NCBI RefSeq assembly: GCF_013113715.1
Contig: NZ_CP053344.1
Span: 1,054,001 to 1,118,000 of the forward strand
Reading direction: 5' to 3'
DNA from: Herbiconiux sp. SALV-R1
GTDB lineage: Bacteria > Actinomycetota > Actinomycetes > Actinomycetales > Microbacteriaceae
DNA length: 64,000 nt
The notes beneath the pieces were generated by a model. The model saw only the letters and a list, made by a program, of their open reading frames with translations, ran no database searches and was not told where the DNA came from. Made by a program: the position numbers and the translations under genes. This document shows, piece by piece, positions 48,676 to 56,582 of the stretch (the first letter of the stretch is position 1; each line of letters opens with the position of its first letter).

Positions 48676-49643
48676 GCCGAGACCTCCTGCGGGGCCGCCG
48701 CAGCGAGTTCGTCACCGAGGAATCGGGCCACCGCCGCCGCCGCCGACCGGCTCGTCACCGCCTCGACGTCGGGACTGTAGTTCGTGTTCGTGTTGATGTC
48801 GTACGGGATGGTGCGTCCGTCGGCCGTCTCGAAGAACTCCACGCCCGCCACGTCGATGCCTTGCTCGGCCAGGAAGGCCTCCAGCTTCACGATGAGCGGA
48901 TGCTCGGCCGACACCTCGCCACGCTCACGGAACAGGCTGGCCGGCTGGGCCTCCGCCCCGGGTTCAGGCACCGCGCAGGCCTCGGCGGGGCACAGCTCGA
49001 ACGAGCCCGCCGAGGTGTCGACCTCGACCGCGTAGACGAACCGCCCGCCGACGAACTCGGCCCGGGTGACGAAGGGCGCCGCGGTGACGACGTACTCCTG
49101 CAGCAGGGTGATGCCGTCGACCGGATGCTCGAACTCAGGCCCGTCGACATAGGCGTCGAACTCCGCCAGCGTGTCGAAGCGCCGCACTCCGAGGCCCTTG
49201 CCGCCCTGGTTGTGCTTGGTGATGAAGGGGAGCGGGAGCTCGCGCGCGCGGTGCTTCAGCTCGCCGGTGCCGAACACGACGACGGTGTGGGGCACGTCGA
49301 ACCCGGCTGCGCGCAGCGCCGCGTACTGGGCGGCCTTGCTCACCTCGAGCTCGACCACGCGGCTGCCGTTCACCACCCGGCGCCCCCACGACTCGAGCCA
49401 GCGCAGCACGGCGCGGGCCTGCTCCTTGGCGTGCTCGTGGCCGCGGGTGTGCGACGAGGCGCTGAGCCGCGACCAGAACACGCCGGCCGGCGGTTCGGTG
49501 GAGAGGTCGATCGACCCTCCCGTGAGCGGCCACTCGCGGTGCTCGACCCCGGCCGCGTCGAGTGCGGCGGCGAGCGGCGGAATCCACTCCTCGTTCTCGT
49601 GAAGGATGTACACGGCGGGCGTCTCGGCGATGTGGCGTGTCAT
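48672..49643 (-). CDS. ATP-grasp ligase (RimK-like)
   Basis: A 323-residue protein with the ATP-grasp layout: a pre-ATP-grasp region (PAVYILHENEEWIPPLAAAL), then ATP-binding KHNQGGKGLGVRRFDTL, hinge region ITLLQEYV and metal/ATP residues in VEFFETADGRTIPYDINTNTN (E and N ligands). Such ligases join a carboxylate, activated as acyl-phosphate, to an amine or amino acid. GAGGAA stands 9 nt before the ATG. It is co-translated with the downstream LLM monooxygenase. Substrates are unknown; a ligation plus flavin oxidation pair is compatible with a small modified peptide or amino-acid conjugate. Confidence 0.8.
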   Translation of the reverse strand: MTRHIAETPAVYILHENEEWIPPLAAALDAAGVEHREWPLTGGSIDLSTEPPAGVFWSRLSASSHTRGHEHAKEQARAVLRWLESWGRRVVNGSRVVELEVSKAAQYAALRAAGFDVPHTVVVFGTGELKHRARELPLPFITKHNQGGKGLGVRRFDTLAEFDAYVDGPEFEHPVDGITLLQEYVVTAAPFVTRAEFVGGRFVYAVEVDTSAGSFELCPAEACAVPEPGAEAQPASLFRERGEVSAEHPLIVKLEAFLAEQGIDVAGVEFFETADGRTIPYDINTNTNYSPDVEAVTSRSAAAAVARFLGDELAAAAPQEVSA

Positions 49644-49774
49644 GCGTGGGGGTTCCTCGTGGTCGGGTCATTCGATCGTCGCACGGATCGGTGGTGCCCC
49701 CGCCCGTCACCGTCACACGGCGACGCGGAGCGGCGGGCGGGCGGGTCGGGCGGCTCGGCCCGCGCTCGGCCCGC

Positions 49775-49945
49775 CGCGGCGCCCGGCCCTGCCCGCGCGG
49801 TGCGCCTCATCGCGGCGCCCGGCCCGGCCCGGTCCGCGCGGGGTGCCTCGTCGCGGCGCCCGGCGCGGCCTGGCCTCACCGGGGCCGGGCCCGCCCGCCC
49901 GTCGGCCTCAGCGCGGCCGGGTCCGCCTCGCCGCGGCGCCCGGCC
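49775..49945. repeat. GC-rich degenerate tandem repeat, about 40-bp period
   Basis: CGCGGCGCCCGGC occurs at 49775, 49811, 49852 and 49932 (spacings 36, 41 and 80) in the gap 49644-49949, which holds no gene that I can support. Confidence 0.65.
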
Positions 49946-49949
49946 CGAC

Positions 49950-52904
49950 TCACCGCGGTCGGGTGACCTCCGCGAGCAGCTCGAGCACGTGGCCGTACTC
50001 CGCTCCGGTCGCCCGCGTCATGCCGAGTTCGCAGGTGCGGTTGCAGCTCGCGTGCGCGGTGGCGCCCGCCGCTCGCACCTCGGCCGCCTGTGCGGCGGTC
50101 GCCGACGCGGTGAGCTCGGGATGCAGCATGCCGCGATCACCGGCGAAGGCGCAGCAGCCCCAGTCGGCGGGAATCACGACGCTCTCGGCCACGGCGCCCG
50201 CCACCGCGGTGAGCTGCGGGTTGATGCCGAGCCGCGTCGACGAGCAGGTGGGGTGCAGGGCGAGCGAGTCGATGAGCTCGTGCTCGGGCAGCAGCGGCAG
50301 GATGCGCGTGGCCACGAAGTCGACGGCGTCGATCACCCGGAGGCGCGGCAGGGCGGTGTCGGCCTCGATCTGGTGCAGGATGCCCTCCGTGCACGACGAG
50401 GCGTCGCAGATCACCGGCAGCTCGCCGTCACGGGTCGCACGGCGGAGGCTCGCGAGCACCCGTTCGCGCATGACGGCGGCTCCGTCGGGGAGCCCCTTCG
50501 ACGACCACGGGGTGCCGCAGCAGAGCGAGTCCACGTCGTCGGGGAGTACCAGGGTGATGCCGGCCCGCTCGCACAGCTCCTCGAAGCTGCGCTGCACGCC
50601 GTCACCCACGGGGCCGAACATGGTGTTCACGCAGGCGGGGAGGTAGACGGCTTCGGCGACCGCCGCAGCGGAGGCGACGGCCCCAGCGGAGGCGACCGCC
50701 GCATCCGAGGCGACCGCCGCATCCGTCGTGAGCGCCGCATCCGTCGCACCCCGCGCATCCGTCGACCCTTCCGCGGCGGCACCGACGGCCCGGAAGATCG
50801 AGTTCTTCGAGCGCTTGCGCCCGCCGGCGGGGAGCTCGGGCGACCAGAGCGGCAGCACGTCGTCGCCGACCACGGCGCGCCCGAGCTTGTTCACGCCGGT
50901 GACGACCGGTGCGAGCGGAGCCGGGATCTTCTCGGCGATCGTGAGCGCCGCCGACGCCACGCCGGTCGTGCCCGCCCAGTGGGCCGATGCCGTCTTCCAC
51001 ACCGCCTTCTCGGCACCCGCGTGACCCGTCTTGCGCAGCCGCCGCACCAGGTCGCCGGTGTTGATGAGCACCGGGCAAGCCGTCTGGCACATGCCGTCGA
51101 CGGCGCAGGTCTCCACGCCGTCGTAGCCGTAATCGCCCTCGAGCTCCGCCGCCAGAGCGTGATCGCCGTCGGCGGTCGCCGCCGCGATGGCGCGCTTCAC
51201 GACGATGCGCTGGCGGGGCGTGAGGGTGAGGTCGCGGCTCGGGCAGACGGGCTCGCAGTATCCGCACTCGACGCAGCGGTCGGCCTCCACCTCGATGGTG
51301 GGCGTGCGCTTGATGTCGCGCAGGTGCACCGCGGGGTCGTCGGTGATGATGACGCCGGGGTTGAGCATCCGTGCCGGGTCACAGAGGGCCTTGAGCTCGA
51401 CCATCACCGCGTAGAGCTCGTCGCCGTACTGCCGCCGCACGTAGGGCGCCATGACGCGCCCCGTGCCGTGCTCGGCCTTCAGCGAGCCGCCCTCGCCGAG
51501 CACCAGGTCGACCATGTCGTCGGTGAACGACTCGAAGCGGGCGAGGCCCTCGCCCTCGAACAGGTCGGTGAGCATGAAGTGGATGTTGCCGTCTTTCGCG
51601 TGCCCGAAGATGACGCTGTTCTCGTAGCCGTAGCGGTCGAACAGCACGCTCAGCTCGCTGCAGGTGCGGGCCAGCGAGTCGACGGGCACGACGACGTCTT
51701 CGAGCAGCGCGGTGGTGCCCGAGGGGCGGGCGCCCGCGACGGTGGTGTAGAGACCCTTGCGCAGATGCCAGAGCGAGGCGCGGGTGGCGGGGTCGGCGCT
51801 CAGCACCGCGGGCGCGGCGAGGTCGAGGCCGGCGAGGAGGCGCTCGCCGCCGGACTGCACCTCGGCGAGCTCTGCTGTGGTCGCTGCCTGGTACTCGACG
51901 AGCAGTGCCGCCTGGGCGACGACGTCGAGGTCTCTGATGGCGGGGGGCGCATCCGCTTCGGTCTTTCCCACCCGGAGTGATTGCGCGTCCATCAGCTCGA
52001 CGGCCGATGCGCCGGTGGCGACGATACCGGGGAGGGCCTCGTTCGCGGCCCTGAGGTCGTCGAAGACGACGAGGCCGGTGGCGAGATGCGGATGCAGGGG
52101 CAGAGTGCGGAAGACGGCCTCGGCCACGAAGCCCAGCGTTCCCTCGCTGCCGATGACGAGTCGCGCCAGCAGTTCGGCCGGCTCGTCGTGGTCGAGGAAG
52201 GAGTTGAGGCCGTAGCCCATGGTGTTCTTCATCGAGAACTGGTGCTCGAGGATGCGCACCGACTCCGGGTTGCCGCGCACCCGGTCGCGCAGGCGCTCGA
52301 GCCCCGCGAAGAGTTCGGGCTCGTCGTGGCGGAGGCGCTGGTTCGCGTCGGGGGCCGCGGTGTCGACGACGGTGCCGCTCGGTAGCACGACGGTCATCGA
52401 CAGGAGGGTGCGGTAGGTGTTGCCGGTCGTGCCGCACGACATGCCGCTCGAGTTGTTCGCGATGACGCCGCCGATCGTGCACGCCACCTCGCTCGCCGGG
52501 TCGGGACCGAGCTTGCGGCCGTGGCGGGTGAGTCGCGCGTTCACCTGGCGCACGGTGGCGCCGGGCTGCACGCGCACCACGAGTCCGTCGTCTTCGATGG
52601 TGATGCGGCGGAAGTTGCGGCGCACGTCGACGAGCACCCCGTCGGTGACGCCCTGCCCGCTGAGGCTGGTGCCGCCCGAGCGGAGGGTGAGCTTCGTGCC
52701 CGACTCGGCGCTCGCACGGAGCAGACGGCCGACCTCGGTGGCGTCTTTCGCGATGACGAAGGCCTCGGGCACGAGGAGGAAGTGCGAGGCGTCGTGGGCG
52801 TTCGCGTGCAGGTCGATGGCGCGGGTGCTGAGGCGGGTGGGGTCGGCGAGGGCGGCGGCGAGGGGGGTGTGGGCGGTGGGCATGGATGCGCGACTCTGCG
52901 TCAT
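49950..52904 (-). CDS. FAD-linked oxidase/Fe-S fusion (D-lactate, glycolate or 2-hydroxyacid dehydrogenase type)
   Basis: A protein of about 984 residues. The FAD-binding_4 domain has LTLRSGGTSLSGQGVTDGVL and GGVIANNSSGMSCGTTGNTY. The FAD oxidase C-terminal half has VIFGHAKDGNIHFMLTD and SLKAEHGTGRVMAPYVRRQY. A ferredoxin-like part has two 4Fe-4S motifs (DRCVECGYCEPVCPSRDL; CAVDGMCQTACPVLINTG). Two CCG-type heterodisulfide-like repeats (HPTCSSTRLG, WGCCAFAGDRG, HASCNRTCELGM) follow. It fuses what GlcD and GlcF do separately: oxidation of a 2-hydroxyacid with electrons going to the respiratory chain. An Ala/Asp repeat linker near residue 740 is unconserved. The start is uncertain (52904 or 52883); no clear Shine-Dalgarno sequence. 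Divergent from a GntR gene. Confidence 0.88.
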   Translation of the reverse strand: MTQSRASMPTAHTPLAAALADPTRLSTRAIDLHANAHDASHFLLVPEAFVIAKDATEVGRLLRASAESGTKLTLRSGGTSLSGQGVTDGVLVDVRRNFRRITIEDDGLVVRVQPGATVRQVNARLTRHGRKLGPDPASEVACTIGGVIANNSSGMSCGTTGNTYRTLLSMTVVLPSGTVVDTAAPDANQRLRHDEPELFAGLERLRDRVRGNPESVRILEHQFSMKNTMGYGLNSFLDHDEPAELLARLVIGSEGTLGFVAEAVFRTLPLHPHLATGLVVFDDLRAANEALPGIVATGASAVELMDAQSLRVGKTEADAPPAIRDLDVVAQAALLVEYQAATTAELAEVQSGGERLLAGLDLAAPAVLSADPATRASLWHLRKGLYTTVAGARPSGTTALLEDVVVPVDSLARTCSELSVLFDRYGYENSVIFGHAKDGNIHFMLTDLFEGEGLARFESFTDDMVDLVLGEGGSLKAEHGTGRVMAPYVRRQYGDELYAVMVELKALCDPARMLNPGVIITDDPAVHLRDIKRTPTIEVEADRCVECGYCEPVCPSRDLTLTPRQRIVVKRAIAAATADGDHALAAELEGDYGYDGVETCAVDGMCQTACPVLINTGDLVRRLRKTGHAGAEKAVWKTASAHWAGTTGVASAALTIAEKIPAPLAPVVTGVNKLGRAVVGDDVLPLWSPELPAGGRKRSKNSIFRAVGAAAEGSTDARGATDAALTTDAAVASDAAVASAGAVASAAAVAEAVYLPACVNTMFGPVGDGVQRSFEELCERAGITLVLPDDVDSLCCGTPWSSKGLPDGAAVMRERVLASLRRATRDGELPVICDASSCTEGILHQIEADTALPRLRVIDAVDFVATRILPLLPEHELIDSLALHPTCSSTRLGINPQLTAVAGAVAESVVIPADWGCCAFAGDRGMLHPELTASATAAQAAEVRAAGATAHASCNRTCELGMTRATGAEYGHVLELLAEVTRPR

Positions 52905-52934
52905 GGGGGGCCGATCGGTCGGGTCGTGATGAAT

Positions 52935-52980
52935 CTTGTCGGACAAGTTTACTTGCATGACGAGGTTGTTTCGCTAGTCT
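52935..52980 (+). promoter_or_regulatory. Divergent promoter with GntR-type operator
   Basis: CTTGTC-G-GACAAG (52935-52947) is a perfect palindrome fitting the GntR/FadR-type GT-N3-AC half-site rule. TTGCAT (52953-52958), 16 nt, TAGTCT (52975-52980) gives a promoter for the GntR gene. The site also covers the region just upstream of the FAD-oxidase gene. Confidence 0.65.
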
Positions 52981-53006
52981 TGTCTCGCATCCGTCGAAAG
53001 GGCGAC

Positions 53007-53729
53007 ATGACGACGACCACCTCCACTCCGTCCCTCGTGCGTGCCCTGCGCACGGTGTCGGCGGTCGACGCCGTCGGCGACGATCTGCGTCGGCGGATGT
53101 TCGCGGGTGAGCTCGTGGGCGGCGAACTGCTCAAGGAGGCCGTGGTCGCGGGGGAGTACGCGGTGTCGCGCTCGACCGCGAAGGCGGCGATCGAAAAGCT
53201 CACCGCCGAGGGACTGCTCGAGCGCTCGGCGAACCGCTCGGCGCGGGTTCCGCAGCTGACGGCGGCCGATGTGCACGACATCTACCGCACACGGCTGCGG
53301 CTGGAGAGCTCGGCGCTGCGTGAGCTCGCCGCCGCGCGGCACGCCCCGCGCGAGGCGGCGGCCGCGAACGCGCGCGTGCGCGCGGCGGGGGTGGGGGCGG
53401 CTGCTCCCCGAGACCTGACCGTGGCGCACGACGGGGAGCGCGGCTCGGCGATCGCGTCGGTGGAGCCCGACATGCGGTTCCACGCGGCGCTGGTGGAGGC
53501 GATCGGCAGTGAGCGGCTCGAGCGCATGTACGGGTCGCTCGTCGACGAGGCGCGCCTCTGCATGGTGCAAGTGCAGGGCCGGAGTCTCCTCGCGGTGGAT
53601 CGGATCGCCGACGAGCACGACGAGATCCTCCGTCGCCTCGCCGCGGGTGACGCCGACGGTGCCGTCGAGGTGCTCACCGCCCACCTCACCCGCGCCAGCG
53701 ACCGCCTCCAGGCCGCCCTCGACGCCTGA
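53007..53729 (+). CDS. GntR-family (FCD) transcriptional regulator
   Basis: A 240-residue regulator. The N-terminal winged helix is VGDDLRRRMFAGELVGGELL, then AVSRSTAKAAIEKLTAEGLL. The all-helical FCD domain has VHDIYRTRLRLESSALRELA, the metal/ligand residues in MRFHAALVEAIGSERL and DEHDEILRRLAAGDADGAVE. FCD regulators respond to carboxylic acids such as lactate or glycolate, which fits the divergent FAD/Fe-S oxidase gene. AAGGG lies upstream of the ATG. The palindrome CTTGTCGGACAAG between the two genes is the likely operator. A 56-bp palindromic element follows 28 nt after the stop. Confidence 0.9.
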   Translation: MTTTTSTPSLVRALRTVSAVDAVGDDLRRRMFAGELVGGELLKEAVVAGEYAVSRSTAKAAIEKLTAEGLLERSANRSARVPQLTAADVHDIYRTRLRLESSALRELAAARHAPREAAAANARVRAAGVGAAAPRDLTVAHDGERGSAIASVEPDMRFHAALVEAIGSERLERMYGSLVDEARLCMVQVQGRSLLAVDRIADEHDEILRRLAAGDADGAVEVLTAHLTRASDRLQAALDA

Positions 53730-53757
53730 CGGGCGGGGCGGGTCGCGTCCGGGCACG

Positions 53758-53813
53758 TTCTTACGGACAAAGTCCGTGATAACCGAGTTCTTCACGGACT
53801 TTGTCCGTAAGAA
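53758..53813. repeat. 56-bp palindromic element, copy 3 (perfect arms)
   Basis: Two 22-nt arms (left begins TTCTTACGGACAAAGTCCGT, right ends ACGGACTTTGTCCGTAAGAA) are exactly complementary around a 12-nt centre. Each arm contains the smaller palindrome ACGGAC-N3-GTCCGT. Confidence 0.9.
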
Positions 53814-53840
53814 ACGCAGCACGGGACGCCCAAGCGAGGG

Positions 53841-53889
53841 ATGACATCGATGACATGGGCATGGTAGAGTTCATGACATCGATGACATG
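53841..53889 (+). promoter_or_regulatory. Promoter of the FGGY/LacD-like operon flanked by two identical 17-bp operators
   Basis: ATGACATCGATGACATG occurs at 53841-53857 and 53873-53889, 32 bp apart. The first copy supplies the -35 box (TGACAT); TAGAGT (53865-53870) is the -10 box after 17 nt. The core TGACATCGATGACA is a LacI-type near-palindrome with central CG. Confidence 0.7.
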
Positions 53890-53938
53890 CCGCCCCGAAG
53901 GTGAGGTGCGCCGCGTCGTCGGGAGAACGGAGCAACGC

Positions 53939-55291
53939 ATGTCCACCCTCGTCGCCGGGCTCGACCTCGGGAGCACCGGAGTGAAGATGCTCGTCGCCGA
54001 CGAACAGGGTGCCGAGGTGCTCATCCGTCAGCTGCCCACGCCCTGGGTCGCCGGCCCCGGCGGCACCACCACCATGACCGCGGCCGACCTCGTCGGCACC
54101 CTGCGCGAGCTCGTCGCGCTCGTCGACTCCGATCTGCGTGAGCTCCGCGGCGACGACGTGCGCATCGGGGCGCTCGCCGTCTCGGGCATGGGGGAGTCGG
54201 GCGTCGTGCTCGGCCCCGATGGCGAGCCCATCGCCCCCGCCATCGCCTGGTTCGACCCTCGCGGGGCGGAGCAGGTCGACGCCCTGCCCGCGCGCATCCG
54301 CGACGAGTTCGCCGGCCGCACGGGTCTCCCGCTCGGTGTGCAGGTCTCGGTCGTCAAGCTCCTCCACTTGCGCGACACCGGCCTCGACCTCGCCGGAGCC
54401 CGCTGGCTCAACCTCCCCGAGTTCGCCGTCGCCGCCCTCGGCGGCGAGCTGGCCGCCGAGTACTCCCTCTCCTCCCGCACCGGCCTCCTCGATCAGGACA
54501 CCGGCGCCCCCTGGCCCGAACTCCTCGACCACCTCGGCGTCACCCCCGACTTCCTCCCGCCCTTCGTCGACGCGGGAACCCCGCTCGGCGACGCGTCTGC
54601 CGACTGGCTCCCCGCATCCTTCGCCGGTGCCCGGCTCACCGTGGCCGGGCACGACCACCTGGTCTCGGCGGTGTCGACGGGCGAGTTTCCCGACGACCGG
54701 TACCACGTGTCGATGGGCACCGCCGAGGTGTTGCTGCGGGTTCTGGATGCGCCCCTGCCGTTCGACGCGCGCGCCCGCTTGGCCGAGTGGCTGATCAATT
54801 GCGTGCGGCACGTCGTTCCGGGCAAGTGGGTGCTCGTGGCGGGCGTGAAGACCGGGCTCATCATGCGGCGGGCCCTCCAGCTCGTCGGTGTGAACGACCG
54901 GGCCGGGCGCGATGCGCTCGACGCCGCCGTGATGGAGCAGCCCTACGAGGGCGTGCTGCAGCAGGGCGACGTCGAGGTCACCGGTGCCCGCAACGACGAC
55001 GGCGTGCTGCGACTCGTGGTGCGCGCCGACGGGGCGGGGCCGGCCGATCTGTTCGGTGCGGTGCTCCGGCACGGCAACGACGAGCTCGCCCTGCTCGTCT
55101 CCGCGATGGACGCCGAGGTGCCGCCCGCCACCTCCGCCCTGCTCACGGGTGGCTGGGCGAGCATGCGCTCGGTGCAGCGCGCCCGCTCGGAGGTGCTCGC
55201 CGGCGTTCGGGTCTCCGACCGCTCGCAAGACACGGCCTACGGCGCGGCAGTCTTCGCGTCGCGACTCCTCGCACCCACTTCGACCGCCTGA
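53939..55291 (+). CDS. FGGY-family carbohydrate kinase
   Basis: A 450-residue FGGY kinase. The ATP loop is LVAGLDLGSTGVKMLVAD, followed by ALAVSGMGESGVVLGPDGEP, AIAWFDPRGAEQVDAL, TVAGHDHLVSAVSTGEFPDD, SMGTAEVLLRV and the C-terminal ATSALLTGGWASMRSVQRAR. It differs from both other FGGY kinases in the window and is somewhat shorter than xylulokinases. CGGAG lies 6 nt before the ATG. It is followed after 264 bp by a LacD-like aldolase gene and a LacI regulator gene, so it probably phosphorylates the sugar whose bisphosphate or phosphate the aldolase cleaves. Substrate unknown. Confidence 0.85.
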   Translation: MSTLVAGLDLGSTGVKMLVADEQGAEVLIRQLPTPWVAGPGGTTTMTAADLVGTLRELVALVDSDLRELRGDDVRIGALAVSGMGESGVVLGPDGEPIAPAIAWFDPRGAEQVDALPARIRDEFAGRTGLPLGVQVSVVKLLHLRDTGLDLAGARWLNLPEFAVAALGGELAAEYSLSSRTGLLDQDTGAPWPELLDHLGVTPDFLPPFVDAGTPLGDASADWLPASFAGARLTVAGHDHLVSAVSTGEFPDDRYHVSMGTAEVLLRVLDAPLPFDARARLAEWLINCVRHVVPGKWVLVAGVKTGLIMRRALQLVGVNDRAGRDALDAAVMEQPYEGVLQQGDVEVTGARNDDGVLRLVVRADGAGPADLFGAVLRHGNDELALLVSAMDAEVPPATSALLTGGWASMRSVQRARSEVLAGVRVSDRSQDTAYGAAVFASRLLAPTSTA

Positions 55292-55356
55292 ACCGTGCGC
55301 GCGGCGCCACCCGGCGCCCGCGCAGCGCCGCGCGAGCGGCGCCCCCGCCCCCCGCC

Positions 55357-55424
55357 GTCACCGCCGGCATCCCGCCCCGTCACCAATCCATCCCGCCCCG
55401 ACGTCACCGCCGGCATCCCGCCCC
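55357..55424. repeat. 22-bp direct repeat in the kinase-aldolase intergenic region
   Basis: Two identical copies beginning GTCACCGCCGGCATCCCGCC start at 55357 and 55403. CGCCCACTCCACCC also occurs twice just downstream. The 264-bp gap carries no gene that I can support. Confidence 0.7.
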
Positions 55425-55555
55425 TCGCCCACTCCACCCTCCCCGTCGCCCACTCCACCCCACCCGGCCGCCAAGCCGCAGCATCCCGCCCCCACCCGGG
55501 GATGGGCACCCAGACCACCCCCAAACCACACCCCCCTCACCAAGGAGACACTCCC

Positions 55556-56458
55556 GTGACCGAACTCACCACCCTCGAGCGCCGCGCCCTGGCCAAGATC
55601 AGCACGGCGGCCGGCGGCATGCTCATCGTCGCCGCCGATCAGCGCAACGGCATGAAGGCCGTCATGAAGGATGCGCCGAACGGCGCTGACGGCATCTCCA
55701 CCGAGGAGCTGGCCGACGCGAAGTCCGACCTGGTCAGCTTCCTCGGCAACAAGGCCCCCGCCATCCTCCTCGACCCGCAGACCGCGCTTCCCCGCGTCGT
55801 CGACGACGGCACCCTCGACAGCGATACCGGTCTCGTCGTGGCGATGGACGCATCCGGATTCGCCGTCGAGAACGGCCTCAAGCGCACCCGCTACGTCGAG
55901 GGCATGACCCCGCGCCGCGTGCGCGACCTCGGCGGCGACGCCGCGAAGATGCTCTGGTACCTGCGCGCCGACCGCCGCGACGACGAGGCCGCCGTGCTCG
56001 ACGACATCGCGCGCCTGGTGTCGGAGTGCGAGGCGGAGGGTGTGCTGCTGATCGTCGAGATCCTCACCTACCAGCTCGACGACGAGAGCGACAAGGACTA
56101 CAAGGCGGTCTTCCCGTCGCTCATCTCGGGTGCGGCCGAGCTCAGCGTCGCCGCCGGCGCCAAGGTGCTGAAGCTGCAGTACCCGGGCTCGGCCGAGGGT
56201 GCCGCCGCCGTCACCGCTGCCGCCGCCGGCGTGCCGTGGGCCGTGCTGTCGGCGGGTGTCGACCACGAGACCTTCGTGGGCCAGGTGCGCACCTCGGTCG
56301 AGAACGGCGCCGCGGGCGCGATGGCCGGCCGATCGCTCTGGAAGGACAGCCTCTCCATCTCCTCCGCCACCCGCGAGGAGCTGCTCACCACCAAGGCGCT
56401 GCCGCGCCTGGTCGAACTCGAGTCGGTCATCGACGAGGTGCTCTCGACCCGCCCGTAG
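55556..56458 (+). CDS. Class I tagatose-1,6-bisphosphate aldolase-like (LacD family)
   Basis: A 300-residue TIM-barrel aldolase. LIVAADQRNGMKAVMKDA is the LacD-type N-terminal strand, followed by AILLDPQTALPRVVDDGTLD, VVAMDASGF, LLIVEILTYQL, the Schiff-base Lys strand AKVLKLQYPGSA and PWAVLSAGVDHETFVGQVRT with the phosphate site. Known members split tagatose 1,6-bisphosphate or the analogous sulfofructose phosphate. The GTG has AAGGAG 8 nt upstream. It lies between an FGGY kinase gene and a LacI gene, all on the plus strand; a 10-bp-armed hairpin separates it from the regulator gene. Confidence 0.85.
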   Translation: MTELTTLERRALAKISTAAGGMLIVAADQRNGMKAVMKDAPNGADGISTEELADAKSDLVSFLGNKAPAILLDPQTALPRVVDDGTLDSDTGLVVAMDASGFAVENGLKRTRYVEGMTPRRVRDLGGDAAKMLWYLRADRRDDEAAVLDDIARLVSECEAEGVLLIVEILTYQLDDESDKDYKAVFPSLISGAAELSVAAGAKVLKLQYPGSAEGAAAVTAAAAGVPWAVLSAGVDHETFVGQVRTSVENGAAGAMAGRSLWKDSLSISSATREELLTTKALPRLVELESVIDEVLSTRP

Positions 56459-56474
56459 ACTCTCGGCAGGGTCT

Positions 56475-56526
56475 TCAGGGGGCGATGCCGAGCGGATGCG
56501 CGCCACCGCCCCCTGAGAACACCCCG
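56475..56526 (+). terminator. Inverted repeat after the LacD-like gene
   Basis: TCAGGGGGCG and CGCCCCCTGA are perfect 10-bp arms with a 32-nt loop; a probable terminator, or an attenuating structure before the LacI gene. Confidence 0.45.
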
Positions 56527-56582
56527 GTCGCCGCCAGGGTCGCGCGCGAACACGGGGGCGCACGTCGTGAGAGGAGCGGGCC

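Noticed and set aside
48861-51980. 1039-codon open frame on the plus strand
   Set aside because: It is antisense to the ATP-grasp and FAD-oxidase genes, has no recognisable domain and reflects GC-rich third-position bias.
53758-53813. Simple rho-independent terminator
   Set aside because: The element has no T-tract, contains nested palindromes and recurs at fixed length, so a repeat family is the better description; a role in 3'-end formation is not excluded.
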